A DNA stretch of 64,000 bases, from the NCBI RefSeq assembly GCF_003201105.1, contig NZ_QICJ01000018.1:17691-81690 (forward strand), written 5' to 3'. Below the pieces are notes generated by a model. The model was given only the letters and a program-made list of their open reading frames with translations. It did no database searches and was not told where the DNA came from. Position 1 is the stretch's first letter. Every line of letters starts with the position of its first letter. Source of the stretch: Dyella sp. AtDHG13. Its GTDB lineage: Bacteria > Pseudomonadota > Gammaproteobacteria > Xanthomonadales > Rhodanobacteraceae. A program made the translations under genes and the position numbers. This document shows, piece after piece, positions 63,728 to 64,000 of the stretch.

Positions 63728-64000
63728 CCCTCTCCCCTCCGGGGAGAGGGCTGGGGTGAGGGGCGGGTGCTCGCCTCAGCGTTTCATCCTTTAACCGCCT
63801 GCGAACTCGCCGCTGCATTCTTTAGCCGTCATTCCTGCGAAGGCAGGAATCCAGTGACTTTGCTTTTAGCTGTCGCGTGGCGGTGATGGCGCCTTCGTGC
63901 GTTCCCGCGACCGGGCCGCCTACGCGGCGGGCGTTTCGATCGTCTGCCGACGCTCGAGTCACTTTTCTTTTGCTGGCCCAAAAGAAAAGTAACCCAAAGA
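63728..64000. mobile_element. Long inverted-repeat element, copy 3 (left part, cut by window end)
   Basis: It begins with CCCTCTCCCC-TCC-GGGGAGAGGG (63728-63750), then follows the inverted right arm of copy 1 closely (GTCATTCCTGCGAAGGCAGG, GTCGCGTGGCGGTGAT) and the left-arm hairpin GTCACTTTTCTTTT...AAAAGAAAAGTAAC. It lies 43 bases after the EAL-like/HDOD stop codon. The 63685-64000 stretch holds no gene. Confidence 0.8.

Noticed and set aside
63728..64000. A CRISPR-like array in the repeated intergenic DNA
   Set aside because: The repeats are unequal, palindromic and separated by repeat-related sequence, not by unique spacers of constant length. No cas genes are seen.

Overview
The window is one large flagellar and chemotaxis locus from a high-GC gammaproteobacterium. 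The gene order is the Pseudomonas/Xanthomonas one: flgB-to-flgL, fliC, fliD, fliS, fliT, tPilZ, fleQ, fliE-to-fliK, fliL-to-fliR, flhB, flhA, flhF, flhG, fliA, cheYZA, motCD, cheW. A tetrameric-type PilZ gene next to fleQ, a CRP/Clp-like palindrome upstream of fleQ, and abundant GGGAATCGGGAAT-type and CATTCCCGCG-type intergenic repeats fit Xanthomonadales, most likely Rhodanobacteraceae (Dyella/Luteibacter/Frateuria-like). That placement is inference. Almost everything reads on the minus strand, so transcription runs from right to left.

Layout from left to right. 1-8069 (minus): a chemosensory operon with a STAS protein, CheY, CheA, a Cache-type MCP, CheW, a second MCP, CheR and the first codons of a further gene (possibly cheD). 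8256-9673 (plus): a FliK-like C-domain protein and a small FlhB-like C-domain protein, divergent from that operon. 9674-14415: a non-motility insert with two convergent outer-membrane beta-barrel genes and an AI-2E-type permease. 14522-20151: cheW, motD, motC, a second cheA, cheZ and cheY. 20203-31177: fliA, flhG, flhF, flhA, flhB, fliR, fliQ, fliP, fliO, fliN, fliM and fliL. 32727-41280: fliK, fliJ, fliI, fliH, fliG, fliF, fliE and fleQ. 41614-46124: tPilZ, fliT, fliS, fliD and flagellin. 46400-56866: flgL back to flgB. 58391-63684: cheV (minus), then a plus-strand group of a soluble MCP, flgA, flgM, flgN and an EAL-like/HDOD regulator.

The regulatory hierarchy is readable in the DNA. FleQ has an intact GAFTGA loop, and -24/-12 (sigma-54) elements lie upstream of fliL, fliE and flgB. 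FliA (sigma-28) boxes of the form TMAAGNNN-N11-GCCGATNN precede the STAS-cheY-cheA operon, the fliK-like gene, cheW-mcp-cheR, cheV, the soluble MCP-flgA unit and flgM, and a weaker one precedes fliC. Two of these are divergent promoter pairs. FlgM is present as the anti-FliA factor. c-di-GMP inputs are suggested by FleQ, tPilZ, the EAL-like/HDOD protein and possibly Clp.

The most unusual structure is non-coding. A roughly 1.29 kb gene-free element with inverted-repeat arms of about 160 bp and dense internal hairpins occurs at 31419-32710 and 57091-58373, and a third copy begins at 63728 and runs off the window. Each copy sits just after the 3' end of a transcription unit (fliK, cheV, HDOD gene). 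A shorter paired-palindrome family recurs in at least six places, two of them inside the long element. Other structural oddities are an inverted duplication of the flgJ translation start between flgJ and flgI, a tandem duplication carrying a relic of the fleQ 3' end beside the fliE promoter, and a CheA whose P1-P3 linker holds three near-identical acidic repeats.
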